Source: an uncultured Oscillospiraceae bacterium (GTDB lineage Bacteria > Bacillota > Clostridia > Oscillospirales > Oscillospiraceae). Taken from it: a DNA stretch of 64,000 nt. The notes under the pieces are model-generated. The model saw nothing but the letters and a program-made list of their open reading frames with translations. It was not told where the DNA came from and ran no database searches. This document shows positions 24,917-33,556 of this stretch, piece by piece. Both the position numbers and the translations under genes were made by a program. Every line of letters begins with the position of its first letter. The first letter of the stretch is position 1. The DNA lies in NCBI GenBank assembly GCA_934589155.1, contig CAKTNP010000001.1, forward strand, positions 62,001-126,000. The letters are read 5' to 3'.

Positions 24917-24919
24917 AAT
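24892..24919 (+). promoter_or_regulatory. nrdD promoter
   Basis: TTGCAA (24892-24897), a 16-base spacer and a perfect TATAAT (24914-24919). The spacer and -10 box are covered by NrdR-like box 2, so binding there would block RNA polymerase. Confidence 0.7.
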
Positions 24920-24992
24920 AGACACCGTTGGAACGCAAGCGAGGATTTCGGCGGCCTCGGGCCGCTGATGAGAGAATTGGAGGAGAGGAACA

Positions 24993-27170
24993 ATGAAGAT
25001 TATCAAAAGAAACGGTGCCGAGGCGGTGTTTGACATTCACAAGATCGTCATGGCCGTGACCAAGGCCAACGAGGCGGTAGAGGAGCCCGTCCGCATGACC
25101 TCCCTGCAGATCCAGCGGATCGCCGAGAGCGTGGAGATCAGCTGCCAGGAAATGGGCCGCAGCCCTGCGGTGGAGGAGATCCAGGACTTGGTGGAAAAGG
25201 CCATCATGGCCCATGGCGCTTTTGAGGTAGCAAAGCAGTACATCACCTACCGCTATACCCGGAGCCTCCTGCGCCAGTCCAATACCACCGACGACAGAAT
25301 TCTGAGCCTGATCGAGTGCAACAACGAGGAGGTCAAGCAGGAGAACGCCAATAAGAACCCCACGGTCAACGCCGTCCAGCGGGACTACATGGCCGGTGAG
25401 GTGTCCAAGGACATCACCCGCCGGATCCTGCTGCCCAAGGAGATCGTGGATGCCCATGAGGCCGGCATCATCCACTTCCACGATGCGGATTACTACGCCC
25501 AGCACATGCACAACTGCGACCTTGTCAACCTAGAGGACATGCTGCAGAACGGCACCGTGATCTCCGGCACCCTCATCGAGAAGCCCCATTCTTTCTCCAC
25601 CGCCTGCAATATCGCCACCCAGATCATTGCCCAGGTGGCCTCCAACCAATACGGCGGCCAGTCCATTTCCCTGACTCACCTGGCCCCCTTTGTCCAGGTC
25701 AGCCGGGAGAAGATCCGCCGGGGCGTGGAGCGGGAGATGCAGGAGTTCGGCGTAACGCCCTCGGAGGAGGCCATCTCCCACGTGGTGGAGGAGCGGCTCC
25801 GGGACGAGATCCGCCGGGGTGTCCAGACCATCCAGTACCAGGTGGTGACCCTTATGACCACCAACGGACAGGCCCCCTTCATCACCGTGTTCATGTATCT
25901 GAACGAGGCCCGGAACGACCAGGAGAAGAGGGATCTGGCCATCATCATTGAGGAGACCCTCCGCCAGCGGATGCAGGGCGTGAAGAATGAAAAGGGCGTG
26001 TGGATCACCCCCGCCTTCCCCAAGCTCATCTACGTGCTGGAGGATGACAACATCACGGAGGACAGCCCCTACTGGTATCTGACCCGGCTGGCGGCCCAGT
26101 GCACCGCCAAGCGCATGGTGCCGGACTACATCTCCGAGAAGAAGATGCTGGAGCTGAAGGTGGACAAGAACGGCGAGGGCCACTGCTACACCTGCATGGG
26201 CTGCCGGTCCTTCCTGACCCCCTACGTGGACGAGAACGGCAAGCCCAAGTACTACGGCCGGTTCAATCAGGGCGTGGTCACCATCAACCTGGTGGATGTG
26301 GCCCTGTCCTCCGGCCGGGATATGGGCAAGTTCTGGAAGATCTTCGACGAGCGGCTGGACCTGTGCTACCGGGCCCTTATGTGCCGCCACAACCGGCTGA
26401 AGGGCACCCTGTCCGATGCCGCACCCATTCTGTGGCAGTACGGCGCCCTGGCCCGGCTCCAGAAGGGGGAGCCCATCGATAAGCTGCTCTACGGCGGCTA
26501 TTCCACCATCTCCCTGGGCTACGCGGGCCTGTACGAGTGCGTGAAGTATATGACGGGCAAGTCCCATACGGACCCGGAGGCCAAGCCCTTCGCCCTGTCC
26601 GTCATGCAGCATATGAACGACGCCTGCGCCGCCTGGAAGGCCAAGGAGAACATGGATTTTTCCCTGTACGGCACTCCTCTGGAATCCACCACCTATAAGT
26701 TTGCCAAGTGTCTGCAGAAGCGCTTCGGCCTGGTGCCCGGCATTACGGATAAGAGCTACATCACCAATTCCTACCACGTCCACGTGTCCGAGCCCATCGA
26801 CGCCTTCACCAAGCTGGGCTTCGAGGCGGAGTTCCAGCGGCTCAGCCCCGGCGGCGCCATCAGCTATGTGGAGGTGCCCAATATGCAGAACAACATTGAC
26901 GCGGTGCTGGAGGTCATGAAGTTCATCTACGACAACATCATGTACGCCGAGCTGAACACCAAGTCCGATTACTGCCAGGTCTGCGGCTATGACGGCGAGA
27001 TCGAGATCCGGGAGGACGAGGACGGCAAGCTGGTCTGGACCTGCCCCCAGTGCGGCAACACGGACCAGAACAAGATGAATGTGGCTCGGCGGACCTGCGG
27101 CTACATCGGCACCCAGTTCTGGAACCAGGGCCGGACCCAGGAGATCAAGGACCGGGTTCTGCACCTGTAA
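24993..27170 (+). CDS. nrdD: Anaerobic ribonucleoside-triphosphate reductase (class III)
   Basis: A 725-residue oxygen-sensitive enzyme that reduces NTPs to dNTPs using a glycyl radical. An N-terminal ATP-cone regulatory domain (about 1-95, MKIIKRNGAEAVFDIHKIV...) is followed by the catalytic barrel. A C-terminal zinc site (CQVCGYD...WTCPQCGN) and the glycyl-radical loop RRTCGYIGTQFWNQGR, with the radical probably on Gly703, complete it. The activating radical-SAM enzyme NrdG is not adjacent: a terminator and a convergent gene follow. GGAGGAGAGG precedes the ATG. Control by NrdR is suggested by the upstream boxes. Confidence 0.96.
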   Translation: MKIIKRNGAEAVFDIHKIVMAVTKANEAVEEPVRMTSLQIQRIAESVEISCQEMGRSPAVEEIQDLVEKAIMAHGAFEVAKQYITYRYTRSLLRQSNTTDDRILSLIECNNEEVKQENANKNPTVNAVQRDYMAGEVSKDITRRILLPKEIVDAHEAGIIHFHDADYYAQHMHNCDLVNLEDMLQNGTVISGTLIEKPHSFSTACNIATQIIAQVASNQYGGQSISLTHLAPFVQVSREKIRRGVEREMQEFGVTPSEEAISHVVEERLRDEIRRGVQTIQYQVVTLMTTNGQAPFITVFMYLNEARNDQEKRDLAIIIEETLRQRMQGVKNEKGVWITPAFPKLIYVLEDDNITEDSPYWYLTRLAAQCTAKRMVPDYISEKKMLELKVDKNGEGHCYTCMGCRSFLTPYVDENGKPKYYGRFNQGVVTINLVDVALSSGRDMGKFWKIFDERLDLCYRALMCRHNRLKGTLSDAAPILWQYGALARLQKGEPIDKLLYGGYSTISLGYAGLYECVKYMTGKSHTDPEAKPFALSVMQHMNDACAAWKAKENMDFSLYGTPLESTTYKFAKCLQKRFGLVPGITDKSYITNSYHVHVSEPIDAFTKLGFEAEFQRLSPGGAISYVEVPNMQNNIDAVLEVMKFIYDNIMYAELNTKSDYCQVCGYDGEIEIREDEDGKLVWTCPQCGNTDQNKMNVARRTCGYIGTQFWNQGRTQEIKDRVLHL

Positions 27171-27186
27171 CTATCACGGCTTTCAC

Positions 27187-27217
27187 AAGGGCCCGGCAGC
27201 CAAGCTGCCGGGCCCTT
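27187..27217. terminator. Terminator between nrdD and the MFS gene
   Basis: AAGGGCCCGGCAGC and GCTGCCGGGCCCTT are perfect arms around CAA, followed by GGTTTA. It lies between convergent genes. Confidence 0.8.
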
Positions 27218-27220
27218 GGT

Positions 27221-28432
27221 TTATACCGCCGCCGGGCGCTTCCTCTGATAGAGGGTGAGCGCGCCGCCGATGAGAAGATACCCCAACGCGCAGGCCATGC
27301 ACACCAGCACCGCCCCTTGGAAGGAGCCGCTGGCGTCATACATGGCGCCGATGGCGCTGGGCCCGAAGGAGGAGCCCAGGGTGAAGAGCATCAGCACCAC
27401 GGAATACACCCGGGGATAGTCCCGGGGCCCGTAGCAGGCCCGGACCAGCAGGGGCGGGGTCACTATGGAGGTGGCCATGCCGATGCCGTAGAGCACGGAG
27501 CCCACCACGATGGGCAGGGTCTGGGGCAGGAGCAGAAGGGCAAAGGAGGCCGCGGCAATGAGACTGCCGGTGAGGCAGCAGGTCTTTAAGCCGAATCTGT
27601 CGTGGATCCTGCCCAGCAGCAGTTTGCCCAGGGCGTTGGTCAGCATGGTCAGGGACACCATGCTGGTGCCGAAGGCGATGGTCCGGCCGGAGGCCCCGCA
27701 GAAGGCCACGATCTCCGGGGAGAAGCCCACGCAGAAAGTGATGGCCATGGACATGAGGGTAATGAGCCCCGCCGGGGCCCAGGCCTTCAGTGGTAGCCGG
27801 GTCCGGCCTGTCTGGGCCTTGGGCCCGGTGACCTGTGCGCCCTCCGGCGCCAGCCGGATCAGGAACAGGGAGGCGGTCAAGAGCATGGCCATGCTCATAA
27901 GGCCCACGATGAGATAGGCGTGGCGCCAGCCGAGCCGCTCCGTGAGCCAGCCTGCCCCCAGGTTGCCCAGCATTCCCATGAAGCCGGAGAAGGAGGCGGA
28001 CAGGCCTACGGCAAAGCCCAGGCTCTGGGGGTACCAGTTCTCCAGAATAATGGGCGCCGCGGCGTTCAGCAGCATGGCGCTGGCCAATCCTAGGAAGAAG
28101 GAGGCCGCATACCATTGCCACAGCTGGGTAAAGGCGGACATGAGCAGGGTGATACCGGCATAAAGCACGGAGCTGACGGTCAGGCTCACCCGGGTATCCA
28201 CGGAATAGAGGATCTTCGCCACAAAGGGCAGCAGCAGGCAGGAGGACAGCCCACAGATGGTCCTATACAGGGAGATCCCGCCAAGGGAAAAGCCCAGGTC
28301 CGCGCTGACGGCGCTGAAGAACACGCCCATGCTGTTCTGGACCAGGCCCAGGCTGCCGCCTTGCAGTAGGCAGCAGCCCAGCAGGACGATCCAGGCTTTT
28401 CTGCCGGAGCGGGATTTACTGCATTGCATCAT
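27221..28432 (-). CDS. MFS transporter
   Basis: A 403-residue major facilitator with about 12 membrane helices. It begins KAWIVLLGCCLLQGGSLGLV after a short basic tail and has family-like loops such as GRIHDRFGLKTCC between helices. It resembles the oxalate/formate-antiporter and monocarboxylate type, but the substrate is unknown. It overlaps the end of the alcohol dehydrogenase gene by 17 bases and has no good Shine-Dalgarno of its own, so translation is probably coupled to that gene. Candidate cargo is a substrate or product of the neighbouring dehydrogenase, by inference only. Confidence 0.85.
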   Translation of the reverse strand: MMQCSKSRSGRKAWIVLLGCCLLQGGSLGLVQNSMGVFFSAVSADLGFSLGGISLYRTICGLSSCLLLPFVAKILYSVDTRVSLTVSSVLYAGITLLMSAFTQLWQWYAASFFLGLASAMLLNAAAPIILENWYPQSLGFAVGLSASFSGFMGMLGNLGAGWLTERLGWRHAYLIVGLMSMAMLLTASLFLIRLAPEGAQVTGPKAQTGRTRLPLKAWAPAGLITLMSMAITFCVGFSPEIVAFCGASGRTIAFGTSMVSLTMLTNALGKLLLGRIHDRFGLKTCCLTGSLIAAASFALLLLPQTLPIVVGSVLYGIGMATSIVTPPLLVRACYGPRDYPRVYSVVLMLFTLGSSFGPSAIGAMYDASGSFQGAVLVCMACALGYLLIGGALTLYQRKRPAAV

Positions 28433-29576
28433 ACAAGATCCGCTCTACTTCCTCGTCCGTAATGGGCAGACGCTCGTTGTCATAGTGCCGGGTATGACTA
28501 CCGGCGATGATCTGGGGGAAGTCCTCCACCTTCACGCCGTAGTCCGCCATTTTGAGACCGCCCATGCCGCAGGCTTCCTTCAGCTCTTCCGTGGCCCGGA
28601 TCAGATCCTCGGGCTGGGAGCCGGTGGTGCCCAGCAGGGCGTCGGCCATCTGGGCCATCCGGGGCCGGTAGACCTCCTTCTTGGCGCAGTTGGTGAGGTA
28701 GGCTCGGCTCAGCAGGGCCAGACCGCAGCCGTGGACCAGGTTGTGGTACACGCCGGACAGGGCGTGCTCCATGGCGTGCTGGAGGGTCAGGGTGCTCATG
28801 GCCAGGCACATGCCCGCCAGGGCGCTGGCGGCGGCCATTTCGGACCGGGCCTCCATGTCGCTGCCGTCGGCCACCGCCCGGGGCAGATACTTGCCTACCC
28901 GGGCGATGATCCCGGGGATAATGGCGTCGGAAACGGGCATGGCGTGGCGGCTCAGATAGCACTCCATGGCGTGGCACAGCACGTCATAGCCCTGGAAAGC
29001 GGTGTACTTGGGGGGTACGCTGGCGGTAAGCTCCGGGTCGATGACCGAGAGCTTGGGGAAGGAGCCGGGGCCGCCGGTGGCCAGCTTTTCGCCCTTTTCC
29101 AGGTTGTTGATGACAAAGCCGCCGTCGGTCTCGGAGCCGGTACCGGCGGTGGTGGGAATGGCCACAAAGGGCAGGGGAGTGTTCTTGGGGGTCTGACGGC
29201 CGCCGGAGCAGGCCATGAAATAGTCCCAGATGCTGCCGGGGTTTACGGCCATCATGGCAATGGCCTTACCGGCGTCCAGGGCGCTGCCGCCGCCCAGGGA
29301 GATCACGAAGTCGCAGCCGCACTCCTTCGCCATGGCGGCGCCGTCCGTGATATTCTCCACAGTGGGGTTCTGGGAAACATCGTGGAAGATGTGGTAAGTC
29401 ACGCCCATCTGGTCTAATTCGCCGCACAGGGTGGGCAGGTATCCGCACCGCTGGACGGATTTTCCGTTGGTGGTGACGATCAGGGCGTTCTTGCCGGGCA
29501 GGGTCTCGTTGTGGAGCTCCCGGAGCACGCCGGCGCCAAAGATGATCTTCGTGGGGTTGTACAGTTTCCAGTCCAT
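28416..29576 (-). CDS. Iron-containing alcohol dehydrogenase
   Basis: A 386-residue group III alcohol dehydrogenase that interconverts short-chain aldehydes and alcohols with NAD(P)H. Visible are the nucleotide-binding LGGGSALDAGKAIA, the PTTAGTGSETDGGFVI loop and the iron ligands around GYDVLCHAMECYLS, HAMEHALSG and NLVHGCGLALL. The start at 29576 (MDWKLYNPTKIIFGAGVL) follows a perfect GGAGGTTT. It is divergent from a DeoR regulator and forms an operon with the MFS gene. In this island it could reduce the aldehyde released by the class II aldolase, which is an inference. Confidence 0.9.
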   Translation of the reverse strand: MDWKLYNPTKIIFGAGVLRELHNETLPGKNALIVTTNGKSVQRCGYLPTLCGELDQMGVTYHIFHDVSQNPTVENITDGAAMAKECGCDFVISLGGGSALDAGKAIAMMAVNPGSIWDYFMACSGGRQTPKNTPLPFVAIPTTAGTGSETDGGFVINNLEKGEKLATGGPGSFPKLSVIDPELTASVPPKYTAFQGYDVLCHAMECYLSRHAMPVSDAIIPGIIARVGKYLPRAVADGSDMEARSEMAAASALAGMCLAMSTLTLQHAMEHALSGVYHNLVHGCGLALLSRAYLTNCAKKEVYRPRMAQMADALLGTTGSQPEDLIRATEELKEACGMGGLKMADYGVKVEDFPQIIAGSHTRHYDNERLPITDEEVERILYDAMQ

Positions 29577-29639
29577 AAGAAAACCTCCATATTGAAATTG
29601 AATTGGAAAGAGAAACATCTGGGATTCGCAAAAAACGTG

Positions 29640-29668
29640 TTGATTTTTGGAATTGAATGTGGTATTAT
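29640..29668 (+). promoter_or_regulatory. Promoter of the DeoR regulator in the catabolic island
   Basis: TTGATT (29640-29645) and TATTAT (29663-29668) have a 17-base spacer. The 124-base divergent region also serves the alcohol dehydrogenase and contains AATTGAAT-type repeats near 29595-29605 and 29651-29658, possibly operator sites. Confidence 0.6.
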
Positions 29669-29700
29669 GTGAATATATGTTAACGATGGGGTGTCGTAAA

Positions 29701-30483
29701 ATGATTCAGTCGCAGCGCAGAGAAAAAATCAAGAGTAAACTGCTCCAGGACAAAAGTGTTTCCGTCAGCGTACTGGCCGAAGATCTGAACGTCAGCGGCG
29801 AGACCATTCGCCGGGATCTGGAGGCTCTCAGCAACGAGGGCTTCTGCAAAAAGACCTTCGGCGGTGCCGTTCTCCGAACCAGAACTACCATGGTCGTTCC
29901 ACAAACCGTGAAGAAATCCTTGTTCGCCGCAGAAAAGCAACAAATCGCCAAGATCGCCGCCCAGTCCGTCCGGCCCAATGACTGCATTTTCCTGGATAAT
30001 TCCACCACGGTGCTGGCCATGTGCGCGGAGATCCGGGATATTCCCCTGACCGTGGTGACCAATTCCGTCAGTGTCCTCCAGGAGCTCAACGGCAACGAGA
30101 ATACGGAGCTCATCGTCACCGGCGGCCGGCTCCAGACCACCACCCAGGGCTTCTTCGGCCAGGAGGTCGTGAAGTTTTTAAGTACCCATTATTTTGATAA
30201 GGCGTTCTTCTCCTGCCGGGGTCTGCACTTGCAGCAGTGCACCTTCGACTCCAATGAGCAGAGCGCCGCTCTGCACCAGATTCTGCTGTCCCGTTCGGCG
30301 GAGCATTTCCTGCTGGTGGACCACACGAAGTTCGGCGTCTGCGGCTTTACCAATCTGAATTCCAGCTTTACGGAGCTTCAGAATCTGATTACCGACCACC
30401 CGTTGGATGAGCAGTGGCGGGCCGTTTTGGACGAGGCCCATGTACGTTACCGCTGGTCTCTGTCTCAGCCCAACCTTTTGTAA
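29701..30483 (+). CDS. DeoR-family transcriptional regulator of the catabolic island
   Basis: A 260-residue DeoR/GlpR-type repressor. The HTH is VSVLAEDLNVSGETIRRDLE (about residues 19-38). The sensor domain carries CIFLDNSTTVLAMC, LTVVTNSVSVLQEL and IVTGGRLQTTTQGFFG, then a HYFDKAFFSCRGL segment. MIQSQRREK at 29701 is the chosen start because it aligns with the family; an upstream ATG at 29647 would overlap the promoter. It is divergent from the alcohol dehydrogenase and convergent with the kinase/isomerase/aldolase operon. A phosphorylated deoxypentose would be a natural effector, but this is inferred. Confidence 0.87.
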   Translation: MIQSQRREKIKSKLLQDKSVSVSVLAEDLNVSGETIRRDLEALSNEGFCKKTFGGAVLRTRTTMVVPQTVKKSLFAAEKQQIAKIAAQSVRPNDCIFLDNSTTVLAMCAEIRDIPLTVVTNSVSVLQELNGNENTELIVTGGRLQTTTQGFFGQEVVKFLSTHYFDKAFFSCRGLHLQQCTFDSNEQSAALHQILLSRSAEHFLLVDHTKFGVCGFTNLNSSFTELQNLITDHPLDEQWRAVLDEAHVRYRWSLSQPNLL

Positions 30484-30489
30484 GCGCTT

Positions 30490-30530
30490 TAAAAAATGGG
30501 ATCGCGTGCGCGATCCCATTTTTATTTTTC
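30490..30530. terminator. Bidirectional terminator between the DeoR and mtnA-like genes
   Basis: ATGGGATCGCG and CGCGATCCCAT are perfect arms around TG, with six A before and TTTTATTTTT after, so it works on both strands. A second GC hairpin (GGGGCCGC-CGCA-GCGGCCCC) follows at about 30540-30560. Confidence 0.9.
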
Positions 30531-30567
30531 TCCATGCTCCGGGGCCGCCGCAGCGGCCCCGCATTTT

Positions 30568-31617
30568 TTAGTCCTTGAAGTAGTTCTTCAGGTTGTAGGG
30601 AGAGTAGATGCCCTTGTCGGTGACGATGCCGTTGCAGAGCTTCGGCGGGGTGATGTCAAAGGCGGGGTAGTAGCCCTTGACCCCGGGGAAGGTGTGCTTT
30701 CCGGCCTCCAGAGAGCTCAGCACCTGGTCCTGGTCCCGCTGCTCGATCTTCACGGTGTCGATGGTGGGGTGGCCCGGGTTGGGGGTGCCGGTGGCAAAGT
30801 AGGGAACGCCCCAGTACTGGGCTGCCAGGGCAATCTGGAAAGTGCCCACCTTGTTGACTACATAGCCGTCCATGGTGATGACGTCGGCGGCGGAGGTGAA
30901 CAGGTCCACGTGCTTCTCCTTCATGGTGTAGGCAGGCATGTTGTCCGTAATGACCGTGGTGTCAAAGCCCATGTCGCAGGCCAGGCTGGCGGTGAGCCGG
31001 GCGCCCTGATAATAGGGCCGGGTCTCCGGGCAGATCAGGTGGATCTCGTTGCCACGCTTCCGGCACTCCCGCAGCAGGGTGCCGATGATGGTCTCGGCGA
31101 AGCACTGGGTCATGATGGTGCCGCCCTGGGGGATCTGGTCTGCCAGATGCTCGGCGATCCGGTCATACCGGGTGTAGTTGTCGTTGCAGCGGTCCACGGC
31201 GTCCTCCAGCAGCTTCTGGGGCATATCCTGACGGCTGGTGCCCTGAGCCAGCTCGGCCTTCAGCCGGGCCATGCCCCGCTCGACCACCTTTTCCATCTTC
31301 TTGACGGTGGTGGGGCGGGCGTGGGACAGGGTGTATGCGGCCTTTTCCATGTAGTCGAGATAGGCGGCGTCATCGGCGATGTCCCGGGCCTCATAGGCGG
31401 CCAGGGCCATGCCCATGGCGGCGGCGGTGTAGGGGCCGCCGGACTGGGTGACCATGTCGGCAATGGCCTGGGCCACTTCCTCATGGCGCTTGCAGGTCAC
31501 GAACTCCGTGCGAACGGGATAGATCCGGCGGTCCAGGATCCGGACGGCGCCGTCCTCATACCAGGCTACGTTCTCATACCGGAGAAGGAAGCCCATGCCT
31601 TCGTCTGCTCTAAACAT
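30568..31617 (-). CDS. MtnA/DrdI-like aldose-1-phosphate isomerase
   Basis: A 349-residue member of the eIF2B-alpha/MtnA isomerase family. These enzymes convert 5-methylthioribose-1-phosphate or 5-deoxyribose-1-phosphate to the ribulose form. The candidate catalytic Cys172 lies in GTIMTQCFAETIIG and Asp250 in VITMDGYVVNKVGT; both align with the Cys/Asp pair of MtnA. LICPETRPYYQGARLTASLA is also family-like. It is the last gene of the importer-kinase-aldolase operon. The MTR versus deoxyribose versus ribose-1,5-bisphosphate choice cannot be made from sequence, but kinase and aldolase neighbours favour the first two. Confidence 0.85.
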   Translation of the reverse strand: MFRADEGMGFLLRYENVAWYEDGAVRILDRRIYPVRTEFVTCKRHEEVAQAIADMVTQSGGPYTAAAMGMALAAYEARDIADDAAYLDYMEKAAYTLSHARPTTVKKMEKVVERGMARLKAELAQGTSRQDMPQKLLEDAVDRCNDNYTRYDRIAEHLADQIPQGGTIMTQCFAETIIGTLLRECRKRGNEIHLICPETRPYYQGARLTASLACDMGFDTTVITDNMPAYTMKEKHVDLFTSAADVITMDGYVVNKVGTFQIALAAQYWGVPYFATGTPNPGHPTIDTVKIEQRDQDQVLSSLEAGKHTFPGVKGYYPAFDITPPKLCNGIVTDKGIYSPYNLKNYFKD

Positions 31618-31657
31618 ATTCTAGATTCCTCCATCTGGGCGGGAGACCGCCCGGTTC

Positions 31658-32302
31658 TTACTTTTTCTTCTTTCCTCTGCTGCGCATGATCTCCACGGCC
31701 TCCTCCGGCACCGTCCGGATGCCATAGCCCATGGAGTTGGCGATGCCGCAGATCTTGGCGGCGTCCTCCACGTAGATGGCCCGGACGTGAGCCTGGGCCA
31801 GGGTCTTGCCGATGGCCAAGACGCCATGGTTCGCCATGAGGCAGGCGTTCCGCTCCTTCAAGGCCCGGACGGCGTTGGTGCCCACATCATCGGTGCCGGG
31901 TACGGCGAAGTCCGCCACGGGCACGTCGCCTCCCAGGAAGGGGACCATCTCGATGAGGATCACGGGAACGGGCTTCTGGCACACGGCGAAGGCCGTGGCG
32001 TAGGGGGAGTGGGTGTGGACCGCGGAGCAGACCTCCGGGGCCATGTCCCGGTAAATGGCGGCGTGCATCCGCCATTCGGAGGAGGGGCGGTGGGGCCCCT
32101 CGATGATGGTGCCGTCCAGGGTGATGACCATGATGTCGTCCTCGGTCATGGCCTCATAGGGATAGGAGCTGGGGGTGATGTACATATATCCGGTTTCGGG
32201 ATCATACTCGCTGAGATTGCCGCTGGTGCCTGCAAACAGGCCCTGGCGGTAGCTCAGCAGGGTGGTGTCCAGAACTCTTTTCTTGATTTCCTTCTTGATC
32301 AT
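31658..32302 (-). CDS. Class II aldolase/adducin family protein (DrdA/Ald2-like)
   Basis: A 214-residue zinc-dependent class II aldolase of the fuculose-phosphate aldolase type. Conserved parts are LFAGTSGNLSEY, MYITPSSYPYEAM, the catalytic-Glu region PSSEWRMHAAIYRD, zinc ligands in VHTHSPYATAFAV, and a third His in NHGVLAIGKT. Beside an MtnK-like kinase and MtnA-like isomerase, the expected reaction is cleavage of 5-deoxyribulose-1-phosphate to DHAP and acetaldehyde, or of the methylthio analogue to DHAP and methylthioacetaldehyde. MtnB dehydratases belong to the same superfamily, so a dehydratase role remains possible. Confidence 0.82.
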   Translation of the reverse strand: MIKKEIKKRVLDTTLLSYRQGLFAGTSGNLSEYDPETGYMYITPSSYPYEAMTEDDIMVITLDGTIIEGPHRPSSEWRMHAAIYRDMAPEVCSAVHTHSPYATAFAVCQKPVPVILIEMVPFLGGDVPVADFAVPGTDDVGTNAVRALKERNACLMANHGVLAIGKTLAQAHVRAIYVEDAAKICGIANSMGYGIRTVPEEAVEIMRSRGKKKK

Positions 32303-32320
32303 TGTTCCACCTCTTCTGCG

Positions 32321-33535
32321 TTAGTCCAGCTTTGCGGCTGCCCGGAGTGCCTCGGTGTACTCCTTGGGATCCATGCCCGGCCGCTGCATGGTGAGCATCA
32401 TGGTCTTGGCGGCCCGGACCGCGATCCGCTCGGCTCTCACCCGGGCGCCGTCCTCCAGGCTGGTGATGTCCTTGACCTTGGCGGACCCGATGACCCGGCG
32501 GATGATCTCCGTACCGGCAAACCCTGCGGCGTCTGCCACCATCTCCTCTATGAACCATCTCTGATAGTCCGCACCGGAGAACATGGGATAGTCTGCCTTG
32601 GCGGCCAGGACCAGAGCCTTCTCCCGGAACACGGTGATGGTCCGGTCCATGCAGTCCTCCAGATAAGCCAGATACTCGGCTTTTTCCTGGGACTCCTCCA
32701 TGGAGGCCTCGGCAGCGGCCCAGGCGATGGCGAAGTGGGCGATCACGTTGCCGATGTCATAGCCCGCAGGGCCGAAGTAGGCAAACTCGGGGTCCAGCAC
32801 CATGGTGGAGCCCTGCTTGACGAAGATGGAGCCGCTGTGCAGGTCCCCGTGGATCAGGGCCTGGGCGTTGTCCATAAAGCCGGACTCCAGCTTGGCGGCG
32901 GCCAGCTTCAGGGCGGGATCCTGATAGAGCTCCTGTTCCAGCCAGGGTGCATTGGGGCCAAAGGGCTTGTTGGAGCCCATGGCGTTGGTGTAGGGCTCGG
33001 AGAAGACCAGCCGCTCGGAAATGGCGCACATGGAGGGATTGATGTAATCCTTGACCATGTCCTTCTTTTCCTTGGGGTCCAGCCACAGGTCGGAGGTGGG
33101 GATCAGGGTGTCCGCCAGGAACTCGCCCATATCCTGGGCCAGGGTGGGATAGATCTCATGATCCATCAGGGCGTAGCGCAGGTTCTTGTGGTCGCCCACG
33201 TCCTGCATCACCACGCAGCACATGATGGGATCGTACAGATAAACCGTGGGGATATGCCGGGGCGAGAGCTTGGATTCCAGCTGGAGGATCTGAGCCTCGA
33301 TCCGGTTCCGGTCCGTGTCGGCGGCGCTGCCGGTGGACCGGGCGAATTTGTCGGCCTGCTTGATGATGATGGACTTTCCGGAGCTGTCCTTGGCCCGGAA
33401 CACATAGTTGATGTTGCCGTCACCGATCTCGGAGACCTCCAGAGCGCCCTCACCGAAGTAATCGGGCAGCTTGGTGCGGATATAATCTTCCACGTCCGCT
33501 TCGGACATGCGGAAGTGCGCAGCGTACTTTTCCAT
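32321..33535 (-). CDS. MtnK/DrdK-like methylthioribose or deoxyribose kinase
   Basis: A 404-residue kinase of the protein-kinase-like/APH fold matching 5-methylthioribose kinase. Features are the nucleotide loop EIGDGNINYVFRAKD, YLYDPIMCCVVMQDVGDHKN, catalytic LIHGDLHSGSIFV, the metal site MVLDPEFAYFGPAGYDIGN, and the LRAAAKLD end. Length is right for MtnK. It phosphorylates the C1 hydroxyl of the imported deoxypentose, producing the isomerase substrate. It lies 21 bases after the permease gene and 18 before the aldolase. Specificity for MTR or 5-deoxyribose is not resolvable here. Confidence 0.88.
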   Translation of the reverse strand: MEKYAAHFRMSEADVEDYIRTKLPDYFGEGALEVSEIGDGNINYVFRAKDSSGKSIIIKQADKFARSTGSAADTDRNRIEAQILQLESKLSPRHIPTVYLYDPIMCCVVMQDVGDHKNLRYALMDHEIYPTLAQDMGEFLADTLIPTSDLWLDPKEKKDMVKDYINPSMCAISERLVFSEPYTNAMGSNKPFGPNAPWLEQELYQDPALKLAAAKLESGFMDNAQALIHGDLHSGSIFVKQGSTMVLDPEFAYFGPAGYDIGNVIAHFAIAWAAAEASMEESQEKAEYLAYLEDCMDRTITVFREKALVLAAKADYPMFSGADYQRWFIEEMVADAAGFAGTEIIRRVIGSAKVKDITSLEDGARVRAERIAVRAAKTMMLTMQRPGMDPKEYTEALRAAAKLD

Positions 33536-33556
33536 AATGAACCTCCCGACGATGAA

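Larger units (their letters stand above)
24687..24992. other. Regulatory intergenic region between galM and nrdD
   Basis: These 306 bases hold the divergent upstream regions. The right part is AT-rich and carries the two NrdR-like boxes and the nrdD promoter listed separately. A GGGATTTC/GAAATCCC-type inverted repeat lies near 24780-24808. Nothing else is recognised. Confidence 0.55.
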
